Below, one piece after another: positions 1 through 7,139 of a DNA stretch of 11,776 bases. How positions within the stretch are numbered: position 1 is the first letter of the stretch; each line of letters opens with the position of its first letter. Under the pieces are notes generated by a model. It was not told the origin of the DNA. It ran no database searches and saw nothing but the letters and a program-made list of their open reading frames with translations. Origin of the DNA: Krumholzibacterium sp965370495 (GTDB lineage: Bacteria > Krumholzibacteriota > Krumholzibacteriia > Krumholzibacteriales > Krumholzibacteriaceae); contig CBDUUV010000078.1 of NCBI GenBank assembly GCA_965370495.1, forward strand, positions 1 to 11,776. Direction: 5' to 3'. Both the position numbers and the translations under genes were made by a program.

Positions 1-15
1 AGAGAGAGAGAGAGA
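1..15. repeat. AG dinucleotide tract at the window edge
   Basis: The first 15 bases are seven AG units plus an A. Read through in the acyltransferase frame it encodes alternating Glu-Arg, directly before the conserved Asp-Leu-Ser-Leu-Asp start of the domain. It may be a genuine short microsatellite in the N-terminal coding region or a low-complexity artefact at a contig end. Confidence 0.7.
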
Positions 16-983
16 CCTGTCTCTGGATCTTCTCAGGGCAGCTGCAATCGTGTACATAACCGGGTTTTGGCACATCCTGGACTATTCACCGGCGCTCTCG
101 TTCATTCGAAACGACGCAACTCTTCTCTCGACAAACTGTATTCTTGCCCTCTTCTTTCATATTTCAGGATATCTTCTTGCAAAGAAATACAAATTCCTTT
201 CGATCAAAGATGTAACAGCCTTCTATCGAAAGAGATTCCTCAGAATCTATCCGATGTATATTATTGCGCTGGGCAGGATATCTCGGGCTCAAGATGATCG
301 GCGCAGGTACTTTCGTTAGAGCGGCGCTGTTGACGAACATGTTTACCGGCGAACCTCTGATAACGCTGTGGTTCGTAACATTAATCCTGATCTTTTACCT
401 TATAACACCGCTATATCTTTTCAGGCCGGGCACCACCGGGATTCTGGTTTTAACGGTATGTCTTTTCGCTGTTCTGTTCTTCCTCGATGCGTTCACCGGA
501 CTAACCGATCCACGATTTGCCATGTTCCTTCCAGCATTTGCTTCTGGTATTCTGGCGGCAAGGGCCCCCGTTATGGACAAGCTTATGAAACCGTCGATGT
601 GGACGGCAGTTTCTCTGTCTGTGCTGGTTGCCTGCTTCATTCTTTTCGCCAGGACCGATGGAGAACGGTCCAGAATGTTCATCTCTATCCTGGCCTTTAT
701 CGCCTCAGTTTCGGTATTTCGGACGGCCGGGTCAGTCCTGGTTTCTTTCGTTCCCGGAAAACTGATCGGATTCATCAGCTACGCGAGCTATGCAGCCTAC
801 CTTCTTCACAGGATCACTTTCGCCATCGGAGTCAGGATTTACCAGCCGGAAGGTATTGCGATACCGGTCCTCTACCTTGCCGGTCTATGTCTCCCCGCGA
901 CATTCGGAGTCGCGTATCTTTTCCAGAAAACCAACGATTCGATCCTGTCGATGCTAAAGAGGCAAAGATCCTCGATCTGGTAA
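2..983 (+). pseudogene. Acyltransferase 3 (OafA/YrhL-like) membrane protein, 5'-partial and frameshifted
   Basis: This is a polytopic membrane O-acyltransferase of the acyltransferase-3 family, which typically acylates surface polysaccharides or other envelope glycans. The frame is open from base 2 and shows the family N-terminus RDLSLDLLRAAAIV, then a Trp-His (GFWH), FHISGYLLAKKYK and FYRKRFLRIYPMY. That frame ends at TAG 317-319. The rest continues in the next frame from about 273 to TAA 981-983, with LITLWFVTLILIFYLITPLY and the C-terminal family signature SYASYAAYLLH. Dropping one G from GGG at 271-273 gives a smooth join (YIIALAGYLGLKMIG). A one-base insertion or a sequencing/assembly error therefore explains the break. 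The true start lies left of the window. It converges on the metallopeptidase gene, 77 nt apart. Family assignment is firm; whether the gene is really dead is not known. Confidence 0.85.
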
Positions 984-1060
984 TTGTGTTGAGAAAGGTG
1001 GGCCTGCACGATCTTTCCCGGATTTTCGGGTAAGTCCTGACAGCACGCACCAACGCGGGA

Positions 1061-2026
1061 TCAATCCAAGTCGCGGAGCAGATCAGATTCCCATTCTCTC
1101 AGCTTTCGTTTGCTGCGAACTCCCTTGATAATATACGCCAGGAGAAAAAGGCAGACGATAAACAACCAGAATGGAGTCGATTGCATCAAGGCTCCGGCTG
1201 TCCTGTATCTTTTTTCGAGTTCCAGGTGAAACCTGAGCGTAAAATCCTCAGGCGTCTCGCCGAAAGTCAGGATGAATGCCCTGTCAAAATCTCCCAGGTC
1301 TCTTATAAACGAAGTCAGTGTAATAAGGTCCCCGGGTCTCCCGCTGAAAAGCTCTTCAACAGCCGCATAACTCAGTTTGTACGCGATCGAGGCTGTTTCC
1401 ACGGGCCGGGGGAAAGGGCCCTTGAGGTCTTCGAGGTCCGGAAGGTTTCTCCTCCAGATAGACGAGACGAGATTCCATTGATCGCCGAATGTCCACTCCC
1501 TCGACTGCCGCATTGCCACCCCTTCCAGGAACCATGTCGGGCAGCGGACACCACCCACTCTCTGGGCAAAGAAGATGTGCGAAAGCTCATGGCTGATTAC
1601 TGTATTCAAAGGCCTGGGAGTCCTTAGCACTGCATCCGCGTCGATTCCTATGATCATCCTGCGAAGATCACTGAATGCTTCTCCCCATTCCTGCAGCCTG
1701 CTGTGATGAAGACGCTTGAAAGATTCATGGTCACCGGCAAGATAGAGATTAACGGTATCGGGCCGCTCCAGCCCGAGCTCGGCCGCTATGACGGAAGCCG
1801 ACTCACAGAGAAGCCCCTCTATCATAAGAGCCATTTTTTCATCACGGGGTTGATGATGGATGATAAAAGGGCCACACTCTGAATGTATCGTTCTACTGGT
1901 ATCCCATTGTACTTTTCCATCGGCCATACTGAAAACACAGCACAGAAGGACCATGTGGATCACCGCGAAATACAACCGGCGATTATTTCTGTTTCCATGA
2001 ATCTGTGATGATACCGCCACCAACAA
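1061..2026 (-). CDS. Peptidase MA-like gluzincin metallopeptidase, C-terminally membrane-anchored
   Basis: This is a predicted zinc metallopeptidase acting outside the cytoplasm. Counting from the TTG at 2026 (321 aa), the zinc motif HELSH lies at residues 146-150 and FLEGVA follows with a candidate third ligand Glu at about 168, as in the peptidase-MA family. The N-terminus is signal-like: a basic Asn-Arg-Arg stretch then the hydrophobic run LYFAVIHMVLLCCVFSMA. Near the C-terminus PFWLFIVCLFLLAYIIKG forms one membrane span followed by a charged tail, so the catalytic domain is probably periplasmic and tethered. The start is uncertain. An AGGAGGAG ribosome site inside mnmA favours TTG 2026 or 2023, or GTG 2020; ATG 1954 is possible but removes the basic part of the signal. 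It overlaps the mnmA 3' end and is probably translated from the same message. Substrate and link to tRNA thiolation are unknown. Confidence 0.8.
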   Translation of the reverse strand: MLVAVSSQIHGNRNNRRLYFAVIHMVLLCCVFSMADGKVQWDTSRTIHSECGPFIIHHQPRDEKMALMIEGLLCESASVIAAELGLERPDTVNLYLAGDHESFKRLHHSRLQEWGEAFSDLRRMIIGIDADAVLRTPRPLNTVISHELSHIFFAQRVGGVRCPTWFLEGVAMRQSREWTFGDQWNLVSSIWRRNLPDLEDLKGPFPRPVETASIAYKLSYAAVEELFSGRPGDLITLTSFIRDLGDFDRAFILTFGETPEDFTLRFHLELEKRYRTAGALMQSTPFWLFIVCLFLLAYIIKGVRSKRKLREWESDLLRDLD

Positions 2027-3107
2027 CCGTCTCCTCCTGATACAGGACAAGTGACTGACCGGGAGTTACAGCTCTCTGATTTTTTTCAAAGACCACTGTA
2101 CACTGGCCACCACCCCTGGTAATTCTGTTCAAGGGTGATGGCTCGTTACTGTAACGGACCTTTGCCGAAAGCGGAACTGCCGGTTCCCTGAAACGCAGTT
2201 TCAGATTTGAAAAAACAACAGTATCCGTAAGGAGTGATCCATCTTCTGAAAGAACTATCCTGTTGTTCACTGGATCGATTTCCTTAACGTACATGGGCGC
2301 TTTGCCCGATATACCAAGCCCTTTCCTCTGTCCGACCGTATAACGGAAGATTCCCTTGTGCCTGCCGATGAGGTTTCTGTCTTCGTCGACTATATCCCCT
2401 TCGGCAGGTTCGATATACGCGCATAGAAATCCCGCCAGGTCCCCCTTCGACACAAAACATATATCCTGGCTTTCCTTCCCCGTCCTTGTTTTAAGCCCCA
2501 GATCGGCGGCAAAAGCTCTGACCTGTTCTTTCCTCATCTTTGCAAGCGGGAAGATCGAACGCTTGAGCAGATTCACCGGTACCCTGTAGAGAAAATATGT
2601 CTGGTCCTTGACCGGTTCCACTGCCCGGCCGAGAAAAACCCTCCCTTTCCCATCCCTTGTCAACCTGGAATAATGCCCTGTAGCGATCATCCTGATGCCA
2701 AGAGAATCGGCCACTGCCGCCATCGACGGAAACTTGATCATTTCATTGCACGTGACACAGGGATTGGGAGTCCGGCCCGCATGGTATTCCTTCACAAAGG
2801 AATCGATGACTTTCTTTTGGAAAATCTCGCTGACATCCACTACACGATGCTCGATACCGAGTGACTGGCTGATTCCGGAAGCCCTTGAAACTATATCATC
2901 TCTGCCGCCGGGAACACCCTTAACACATCCGGCGCAGAGGAATTTGAAGGTAACACCGGTTACCCTGTATCCACTTTTCTTCAGGAGCCAGGCTGCCACC
3001 GAACTGTCTACGCCGCCGCTCATACCCACTACGACACCCTCACCGCGTTTCCCCGGCGGCCTTACATCAAAAGAGCCGATATTATTGAGTTCTGCCCCGT
3101 CTCTCAT
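1983..3107 (-). CDS. mnmA: tRNA-specific 2-thiouridylase MnmA
   Basis: MnmA adenylates and thiolates U34 of the Lys, Glu and Gln tRNAs in the cytoplasm, giving the s2U34 part of the mnm5s2U-type wobble modification. From ATG 3107 the product is 374 aa, usual for the family. The PP-loop SGGVDSSV is at residues 30-37, RTPNPCVTCNEMIKF around 112-126 and KESQDICFVSKGD around 211-223. Cys120 and Cys217 match the family's two catalytic cysteines. Cys117 makes a CxxC with Cys120, the three-cysteine arrangement reported for iron-sulfur MnmA. An unusual extra pair, CAGC, lies at 58-61. The frame stays open upstream, but that translation is not MnmA-like and overlaps nifS. ATG 3107, 2 nt after the nifS stop, with an AGGAAAG about 10 nt upstream, is the sensible start. 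The 3' end overlaps the metallopeptidase gene. Confidence 0.95.
   Translation of the reverse strand: MRDGAELNNIGSFDVRPPGKRGEGVVVGMSGGVDSSVAAWLLKKSGYRVTGVTFKFLCAGCVKGVPGGRDDIVSRASGISQSLGIEHRVVDVSEIFQKKVIDSFVKEYHAGRTPNPCVTCNEMIKFPSMAAVADSLGIRMIATGHYSRLTRDGKGRVFLGRAVEPVKDQTYFLYRVPVNLLKRSIFPLAKMRKEQVRAFAADLGLKTRTGKESQDICFVSKGDLAGFLCAYIEPAEGDIVDEDRNLIGRHKGIFRYTVGQRKGLGISGKAPMYVKEIDPVNNRIVLSEDGSLLTDTVVFSNLKLRFREPAVPLSAKVRYSNEPSPLNRITRGGGQCTVVFEKNQRAVTPGQSLVLYQEETVVGGGIITDSWKQK
2031..2038 (-). promoter_or_regulatory. Ribosome binding site for the metallopeptidase, inside mnmA
   Basis: On the minus strand AGGAGGAG lies within the last codons of mnmA. Its AGGAGG core ends 6 nt before TTG 2026, 9 nt before TTG 2023 and 12 nt before GTG 2020. 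It is the best Shine-Dalgarno match near this gene and is the reason for choosing an overlapping non-ATG start. Confidence 0.5.
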
Positions 3108-3109
3108 GA

Positions 3110-4300
3110 TCAGGATTCTTTCCTGACAGGCGACATCTCTCTGAGCCTGTTTACGACAATGGGAAACGCTTCGAGGAATGCATCGACATCCTGGTCGGTA
3201 TTCCCGATTCCCAGGCTGATCCTCAAGGCTCCCTGCGCGTCGACCGGGTCGATTCCCATCGCCAGCAGAACGTGGCTCGGTTCGGTCTCTCCGGTAGCAC
3301 ACGCGCTTCCGCTCGACAAGGCGAACCCGAGCATGCTGAAGTGCAGCGTCATAGCTTCACCTTCAACACGAGTTACCGTCACATTGCACGTATTCGGGAC
3401 CCTCCTGCTTTCAGAACCGTTCAATTTCAGATCTCCGGTCCTCTCAAGGATCCCTTCTTCGATCCTGTCCCGAAGCCTGGATATGTGCCGCATCTCGGTA
3501 CCCAGGTTTTCTTCTGTGACCCGGCAGGCTTCCCCGAATCCCACTATGGCTGGAACATTCTCTGTCCCTGGACGCAGCCCGAACTCATGATTCCCGCCCG
3601 TATACATAGCACTTAACTCTACTCCCCTGCGTCTGTACAAGGCTCCAACCCCTTTCGGGCCATAAAACTTATGTGCCGAAATGGTCATCAAATCGACATC
3701 AAGGTCATTTACATCGACCGGTATCTTTCCTGCTCCCTGCACTCCATCTACATGAAATATTACATCGTGATTTCTTGCTATCCGGGAAAATTCCCTTATC
3801 GGCTGAATAGCCCCCGTTTCATTGTTGGCCAGCATCGTGGAGATCAGAACAGTCTCCGGCCTGACAGCAGCTTCGAGGTCTTCCGCCTTTACAGTTCCCG
3901 ATGGATAACAGGGCAGGTAAGTCACTTCGATACCATCTTTTTCGAGCGCCTCGCATGTACGGAGTACAGCAGGATGCTCTATCGATGTAGTAATAATATG
4001 GGAACTGCCCGCGGACCTGCTTCGGGCAGCGAGTACGCCACGAATAGCAAGGTTGTCCGACTCCGTTCCACCGGAAGTAAATATGATTTCCCCGGGCTCT
4101 GCCTTGATCAGTGACGCAACCTGGCCCCTGGCATTCTCTATGGCATCGCGCGCCTTCAGCCCGAAGGAATGCAGGCTGCTCGCATTTCCGAAATAATCGC
4201 GGAAATACGGCACCATGACATCAATAACTTCCTGCCTCATGTAAGTGGTTGCGTTATGGTCAAAATAGACCTTGAGTTCTTTTTTCCGTTGCCTGGTCAT
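3110..4300 (-). CDS. Cysteine desulfurase, NifS/IscS family
   Basis: This is a pyridoxal-phosphate enzyme that converts L-cysteine to L-alanine and holds the sulfur as a cysteine persulfide for transfer to acceptors. From ATG 4300 it has 396 aa, normal for group I NifS/IscS. VYFDHNATT lies near the N-terminus and SIEHPAV contains the cofactor-stacking His at about 109. SAHKFYGPKGVGALY carries the Schiff-base Lys at about 211, and SSGSACATGETEPSHVL carries the catalytic Cys at about 334. ATG 4300 was preferred to ATG 4315 because GGAAGGTG sits 5-6 nt before it. It heads the unit, with mnmA only 2 nt downstream, so its main acceptor is probably MnmA. No iscU, iscR or other cluster-assembly gene is visible here, so a wider iron-sulfur role cannot be judged. 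I leave the symbol blank because nifS and iscS cannot be separated from sequence alone. Confidence 0.95.
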   Translation of the reverse strand: MTRQRKKELKVYFDHNATTYMRQEVIDVMVPYFRDYFGNASSLHSFGLKARDAIENARGQVASLIKAEPGEIIFTSGGTESDNLAIRGVLAARSRSAGSSHIITTSIEHPAVLRTCEALEKDGIEVTYLPCYPSGTVKAEDLEAAVRPETVLISTMLANNETGAIQPIREFSRIARNHDVIFHVDGVQGAGKIPVDVNDLDVDLMTISAHKFYGPKGVGALYRRRGVELSAMYTGGNHEFGLRPGTENVPAIVGFGEACRVTEENLGTEMRHISRLRDRIEEGILERTGDLKLNGSESRRVPNTCNVTVTRVEGEAMTLHFSMLGFALSSGSACATGETEPSHVLLAMGIDPVDAQGALRISLGIGNTDQDVDAFLEAFPIVVNRLREMSPVRKES

Positions 4301-4331
4301 GGTGTCACCTTCCATTCGATGCTACAGGCAA

Positions 4332-4360
4332 TATATATCAAGCAACCCGCCTCCGGTCAA
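4332..4360 (-). promoter_or_regulatory. Sigma70-like promoter for the nifS-mnmA-peptidase unit
   Basis: On the minus strand TTGACC (4360-4355) is followed by a 17-nt spacer and TATATA (4337-4332), with a TGA just before the -10 box that also makes it an extended -10. Transcription would begin near 4325, about 25 nt before ATG 4300. An odd-centred inverted repeat (TCACC-C-GGTGA, 4367-4377) lies just upstream of the -35 box and may be a regulator site. Prediction by eye. Confidence 0.65.
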
Positions 4361-4405
4361 GCGCTGTCACCCGGTGAACACTGTACCGACAGGCCCGCAT
4401 CGCGA

Positions 4406-5002
4406 TCAGTCGATGATCTCGATACTGATGATCTTGTCGTTTTTCTTTATTGCCTGAACGATATCCATCCCTTCGATTACACGGGCGAAAAGCGTGTATT
4501 CCCCGTTCAATGACGCCCTGTATTCCTTGACGATGTAGAACTGCGTGGTAGCGGAATCGTAACTGTTCGGCTTCCTGGCCATCCCAACCATTCCGACCTT
4601 ATGCCTGAGTTCCTGATCGAACATCTCTCCCCGCAGAGGCGGGTAATCATGGTCCTTTTTCCCGGTCTGGACCACGAACGATTCGGCCCTGTGAAAACGC
4701 ATCCCGTCGTAAAACCTGCTCCTGACAAGTGTGATGAAGCGTTCCACCGCAAGTGGCGCGTCATCGACCAGCAACTCCATAACGATCTTCCCGCCTTTTT
4801 TCAATGTGATACAGGCTCTCAAGGGTATATCCTCATCAACCGCTTCAACAGCCGCCGAAGAGTCCGGGCTTACCCCTGCAGGCAGTATATCCTCCTGCGC
4901 GGAGAGACAAACAGAAATAACCGGACTTGCCGAAAGGGTGAGAACAACCAGGCAGAAAACCAGAACCTGATGATGTCTCCAGAATCTTGCGAAAGATACC
5001 AT
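4406..5002 (-). CDS. Secreted cyclophilin-type peptidyl-prolyl cis-trans isomerase
   Basis: Cyclophilins catalyse cis-trans isomerisation of X-Pro bonds and aid protein folding. From ATG 5002 the protein has 198 aa. A basic start is followed by the hydrophobic run VLVFCLVVLTLSASPVIS (about residues 13-30), a linker rich in Ser, Ala, Asp and Glu to about 60, then a compact cyclophilin domain. FHRAESFVVQTG (103-114) supplies the active-site Arg105, Phe109 and Gln112 equivalents. TTQFYIV (152-158) and LNGEYTLFARVIEGMD (165-180) complete the fold. The position that is His in CypA (LDGKHTVFG) is Tyr here. The start is set by GGAGGTG 7 nt before ATG 5002, in preference to upstream non-ATG starts. 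ISVC is a poor lipobox, so a soluble periplasmic or inner-membrane-tethered protein is more likely than a lipoprotein. It appears to be its own transcription unit. Confidence 0.9.
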   Translation of the reverse strand: MVSFARFWRHHQVLVFCLVVLTLSASPVISVCLSAQEDILPAGVSPDSSAAVEAVDEDIPLRACITLKKGGKIVMELLVDDAPLAVERFITLVRSRFYDGMRFHRAESFVVQTGKKDHDYPPLRGEMFDQELRHKVGMVGMARKPNSYDSATTQFYIVKEYRASLNGEYTLFARVIEGMDIVQAIKKNDKIISIEIID

Positions 5003-5039
5003 TTCAACACCTCCACGGTAAAAAACAGCTACACTGGCC

Positions 5040-5048
5040 AGTATACCA
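5040..5048 (-). promoter_or_regulatory. Extended -10 promoter candidate for the cyclophilin gene
   Basis: TGGTATACT on the minus strand is a TGn-extended -10 box about 40 nt before ATG 5002. A perfect TTGACA lies at 5059-5054 but is only 8 nt from this box, so it cannot serve as its -35. With a normal 17-nt spacing that TTGACA would pair with the poor CAGTGT. The extended -10 reading is preferred with modest confidence. Confidence 0.4.
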
Positions 5049-5060
5049 CATACTGTCAAA

Positions 5061-5087
5061 CAGCCTCCCCGGTGACCAGGGAGGCTG
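5061..5087 (-). terminator. Stem-loop terminator after the TPR lipoprotein gene
   Basis: Perfect 9-bp arms CAGCCTCCC and GGGAGGCTG enclose a 9-nt loop, starting about 40 nt past the TPR lipoprotein stop. On the minus strand the stem is followed by only TTT and then GACAG, so the U-tract is weak. It probably ends or attenuates that transcript and insulates the cyclophilin promoter just beyond it. Confidence 0.5.
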
Positions 5088-5127
5088 CAAAAACGATATA
5101 CATGCGATGTTCTGAAATGCTGAGTTT

Positions 5128-6297
5128 TTACTCGTACATTTCCTGCTCTTTTTTGGCTTCCCTGTACTTTATCAAATCCCGCTGTCTCTGGATCTGTTTA
5201 CCAGCCGATTTCGACCAGACAGGATCCTTGAGGTTGACTACCTTTTCGAATTTTGTTATAGCACCCTCAAAATCACCAAGCTTTGAAAGGGCTTCACCCC
5301 ACTGATAGAACAGGATAGCATCCTGATCATTCCCGTTATCAAGGGCGAGCCCGGCCTTTGCCGATGCCAATGCCTTGTTGTACATCTTGTTCTCGTTGTA
5401 GATCTTTGCAAGTATCGCATATGTGAACGTATTCCCGCCATTCAATTCTATTGCTTTTTCGAGTTCGGGCGGAGCATCGCTTTTTCTTCCGGACTGTGAA
5501 TAGGCATATCCAAGCCTCTGGTGAAAATCAGCAATATCGGGGTAGATCCTTGTAAGCTCTTCGTAGATGGGAACAGCGTTTCCATAATCCTTGTCGTTGA
5601 AATACGCTTTGGCGAGTTGCTTCTTGAAAACATGATTCTCGGGATCCGCCTCGATAGCCTGCGCAAGGTATTCAAATTTCTTTTCCTTGTTACCGAGTTT
5701 TCCATACAGGCCTGAAAGGGTACCCATCGTCGTAGCATCCGTTGGATGGGATATAAGAGCGGTCTCGTAATAAGTTATCGCACCCTGAGCATCATCGCGG
5801 CTCTGGGCAATGAATGCCAGGTTGATATTTCCACTGTAATGATTGGGGTCTTTGTCAACAAGCATACGGTAATATGTTTCTGCCTCATCCAGCTTCTTAA
5901 GGTGGAGATAGTTATATCCTATCGCCGTAATGAGGCTCTCCTCACCTGGTGCAATCTCGAGGGCTTTCTTATATGCAATAATCCCTTTTTCATAATCCTG
6001 GTTGGTTGTATAGGCTCGACCAAGCTGTGACCAAGCCTCGAGATACCCCGGCTTGAAAGATACCGCGCTTTCCAGGCTTTCAATAGCTTCGCTGTATTTT
6101 CCTGCTGCCAGGAACTGCTGGGCCGACTGGTACGCGATCTCTGCGGGACCAAGATGTTTCTCAAAACCATCTTCATCCTCGACGGTCATCGAGCCCCTCT
6201 GACTGTAGTCAGTATTGATGCTTCCGCCTGTACTCGAATTGCACCCGAGGAAGAAAATAAGAATCAACCCGGTTAATGACAACAAAATCCTTTTCAT
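5128..6297 (-). CDS. TPR-repeat lipoprotein
   Basis: A 389-aa protein starting with a lipoprotein signal, MKRILLSLTGLILIFFLGC, with lipidation Cys at residue 19. A Ser/Gly/Asn-rich linker follows. From about residue 52 to 358 there are about nine consecutive 34-residue tetratricopeptide repeats, recognisable by recurring patterns such as AYTTNQDYEKGIIAYKKALE. A short basic and acidic C-terminal helix ends the protein. TPR solenoids are protein-binding scaffolds, so this one is probably anchored at the periplasmic face of a membrane and binds envelope proteins; the partner is not shown here. ATG 6297 is preceded by AAGGAG about 11 nt away. The gene has its own promoter and a downstream terminator, so it looks monocistronic. 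In the seventh repeat an Ala-Pro-Pro and a Gly-Gly replace usual helix and turn residues, which may bend the solenoid. Confidence 0.88.
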   Translation of the reverse strand: MKRILLSLTGLILIFFLGCNSSTGGSINTDYSQRGSMTVEDEDGFEKHLGPAEIAYQSAQQFLAAGKYSEAIESLESAVSFKPGYLEAWSQLGRAYTTNQDYEKGIIAYKKALEIAPGEESLITAIGYNYLHLKKLDEAETYYRMLVDKDPNHYSGNINLAFIAQSRDDAQGAITYYETALISHPTDATTMGTLSGLYGKLGNKEKKFEYLAQAIEADPENHVFKKQLAKAYFNDKDYGNAVPIYEELTRIYPDIADFHQRLGYAYSQSGRKSDAPPELEKAIELNGGNTFTYAILAKIYNENKMYNKALASAKAGLALDNGNDQDAILFYQWGEALSKLGDFEGAITKFEKVVNLKDPVWSKSAGKQIQRQRDLIKYREAKKEQEMYE

Positions 6298-6357
6298 GCT
6301 CGCGCCCTCTCCTTTTCAAGAAATGTTATCCTTTACAAAAAACTCTTACCTGCAAAC

Positions 6358-6386
6358 AATCTAGGCAACACTTCTGACTGTGTCAA
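6358..6386 (-). promoter_or_regulatory. Sigma70-like promoter for the TPR lipoprotein
   Basis: TTGACA (6386-6381), a 17-nt spacer and TAGATT (6363-6358) lie on the minus strand just past the stop of the preceding TPR gene. Expected transcription start is near 6350, giving a leader of roughly 50 nt. The -35 box sits in a small direct repeat, AACTTGAACTTGACA. Confidence 0.65.
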
Positions 6387-6400
6387 GTTCAAGTTGGACT

Positions 6401-7078
6401 TTACCTTTCAGGTTTCCATCCTCCGACAGGCGAAGGAGCATTCAAAGCCTTCTGCAGCATGACTATGTTTTCCCGGGCTTTCTTTCCCAGATAGCTTTCC
6501 GGATCAAGTTCTGTAACAGTTTTCCACTCCACGAGCGCTTCCCTGTACATCCTGTTTTCCCAGAAGAATATCGCCAAGTAGAAATGCGGCTGGGGATGAT
6601 CAGGCCCGGCCGTGAGGGCAGACGAGAGGTACCTCCAGGCATTTCTGTAGTCCTTTCGCTGGAAGACCATGAATGCCAGGTGGGAATTGGCCAGGACATC
6701 ATCGGGATTAACTGATACCGCCAACCTGAAGTTCTTTTCGGCCTCGAGAATATTCCCCTGGTCATCATAGAGAACGCCAAGATTGACAAACGCCTTAAAA
6801 TGCTGTGGGTCCCTGTTGATCGTGAGGTCGTAATAAGTAATCGCGGAATCGACTCGCCCGGTCCCGTGATAGGATATGGCGATCTGGAAATAGACATCGG
6901 CTTCATCCCTGCCCTGGCTGACCAGATGTTTCAGATAAGCGATTCGCGCATCCGGAGGAAGTCCCTCGAGCTCTTCTACCAGACCAATCGTCTTGTCGTT
7001 ACACAGGGCTCTCAGGGGGAAAGAAATAATAACAACCGAAAAAACCAGGAAAACTGATGCAAGAAACCGGTGCTTCAT
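6401..7078 (-). CDS. Exported TPR-repeat protein
   Basis: A 225-aa protein. MKHRFLASVFLVFSVVIISF and the following PLRALCND form a signal peptide. The residues before the Cys (Arg-Ala-Leu) do not fit a lipobox, so signal peptidase I cleavage near 26-27 is likelier than lipidation. About four TPRs span residues 60-194, for example VYFQIAISYHGTGRVDSAIT and AFVNLGVLYDDQGNILEAEK, followed by a short Pro/Gly-rich tail. ATG 7078 was chosen over GTG 7090 because GGAG lies 6 nt before it. It lies directly upstream of the TPR lipoprotein gene in the same direction, but a strong promoter in the 103-nt gap suggests the two are separately transcribed. Both are probably periplasmic scaffolds. No enzymatic motif is visible. 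Confidence 0.85.
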   Translation of the reverse strand: MKHRFLASVFLVFSVVIISFPLRALCNDKTIGLVEELEGLPPDARIAYLKHLVSQGRDEADVYFQIAISYHGTGRVDSAITYYDLTINRDPQHFKAFVNLGVLYDDQGNILEAEKNFRLAVSVNPDDVLANSHLAFMVFQRKDYRNAWRYLSSALTAGPDHPQPHFYLAIFFWENRMYREALVEWKTVTELDPESYLGKKARENIVMLQKALNAPSPVGGWKPER

Positions 7079-7110
7079 AACTGGCTCCACAGAAAATTAT
7101 CAACCACGTG

Positions 7111-7119
7111 AATATACCA
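7111..7119 (-). promoter_or_regulatory. Extended -10 promoter candidate for the exported TPR gene
   Basis: TGGTATATT on the minus strand lies about 35 nt before ATG 7078 in the short gap after the barrel gene. No good -35 is seen at 17 nt. It closely resembles the TGGTATACT box before the cyclophilin gene. The gap is only 61 nt, so readthrough from the barrel gene is also possible. Confidence 0.4.
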
Positions 7120-7139
7120 TAAAGGAGAGTATGCAATGA

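Noticed and set aside
264..319. Programmed +1 frameshifting as an explanation for the split acyltransferase.
   Set aside because: No slow codon, slippery run, internal Shine-Dalgarno or stop codon sits at the junction. A one-base insertion is simpler.
395..775. Minus-strand open frame opposite the acyltransferase.
   Set aside because: The plus strand carries clear acyltransferase motifs in this interval; the opposite translation is charged and featureless.
1017..1030. CCCG-GATTTT-CGGG as a bidirectional terminator between the convergent acyltransferase and peptidase genes.
   Set aside because: The stem is only 4 bp and neither side has a T-run. Too weak to annotate.
3108..3302. A longer mnmA reaching back to 3302.
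   Set aside because: The extra 65 residues are rich in Arg, Gly and Pro, match nothing in MnmA, and overlap the well-conserved nifS C-terminus on the same strand.
4601..5305. Plus-strand open frame of 234 codons across the cyclophilin gene and the terminator region.
   Set aside because: It is antisense to a recognised cyclophilin, crosses a stem-loop and two transcription units, and shows no domain.
5128..7078. The two TPR genes as products of one split or duplicated gene.
   Set aside because: Each has its own signal peptide, ribosome site and promoter candidate. Their repeats share only the general TPR pattern.
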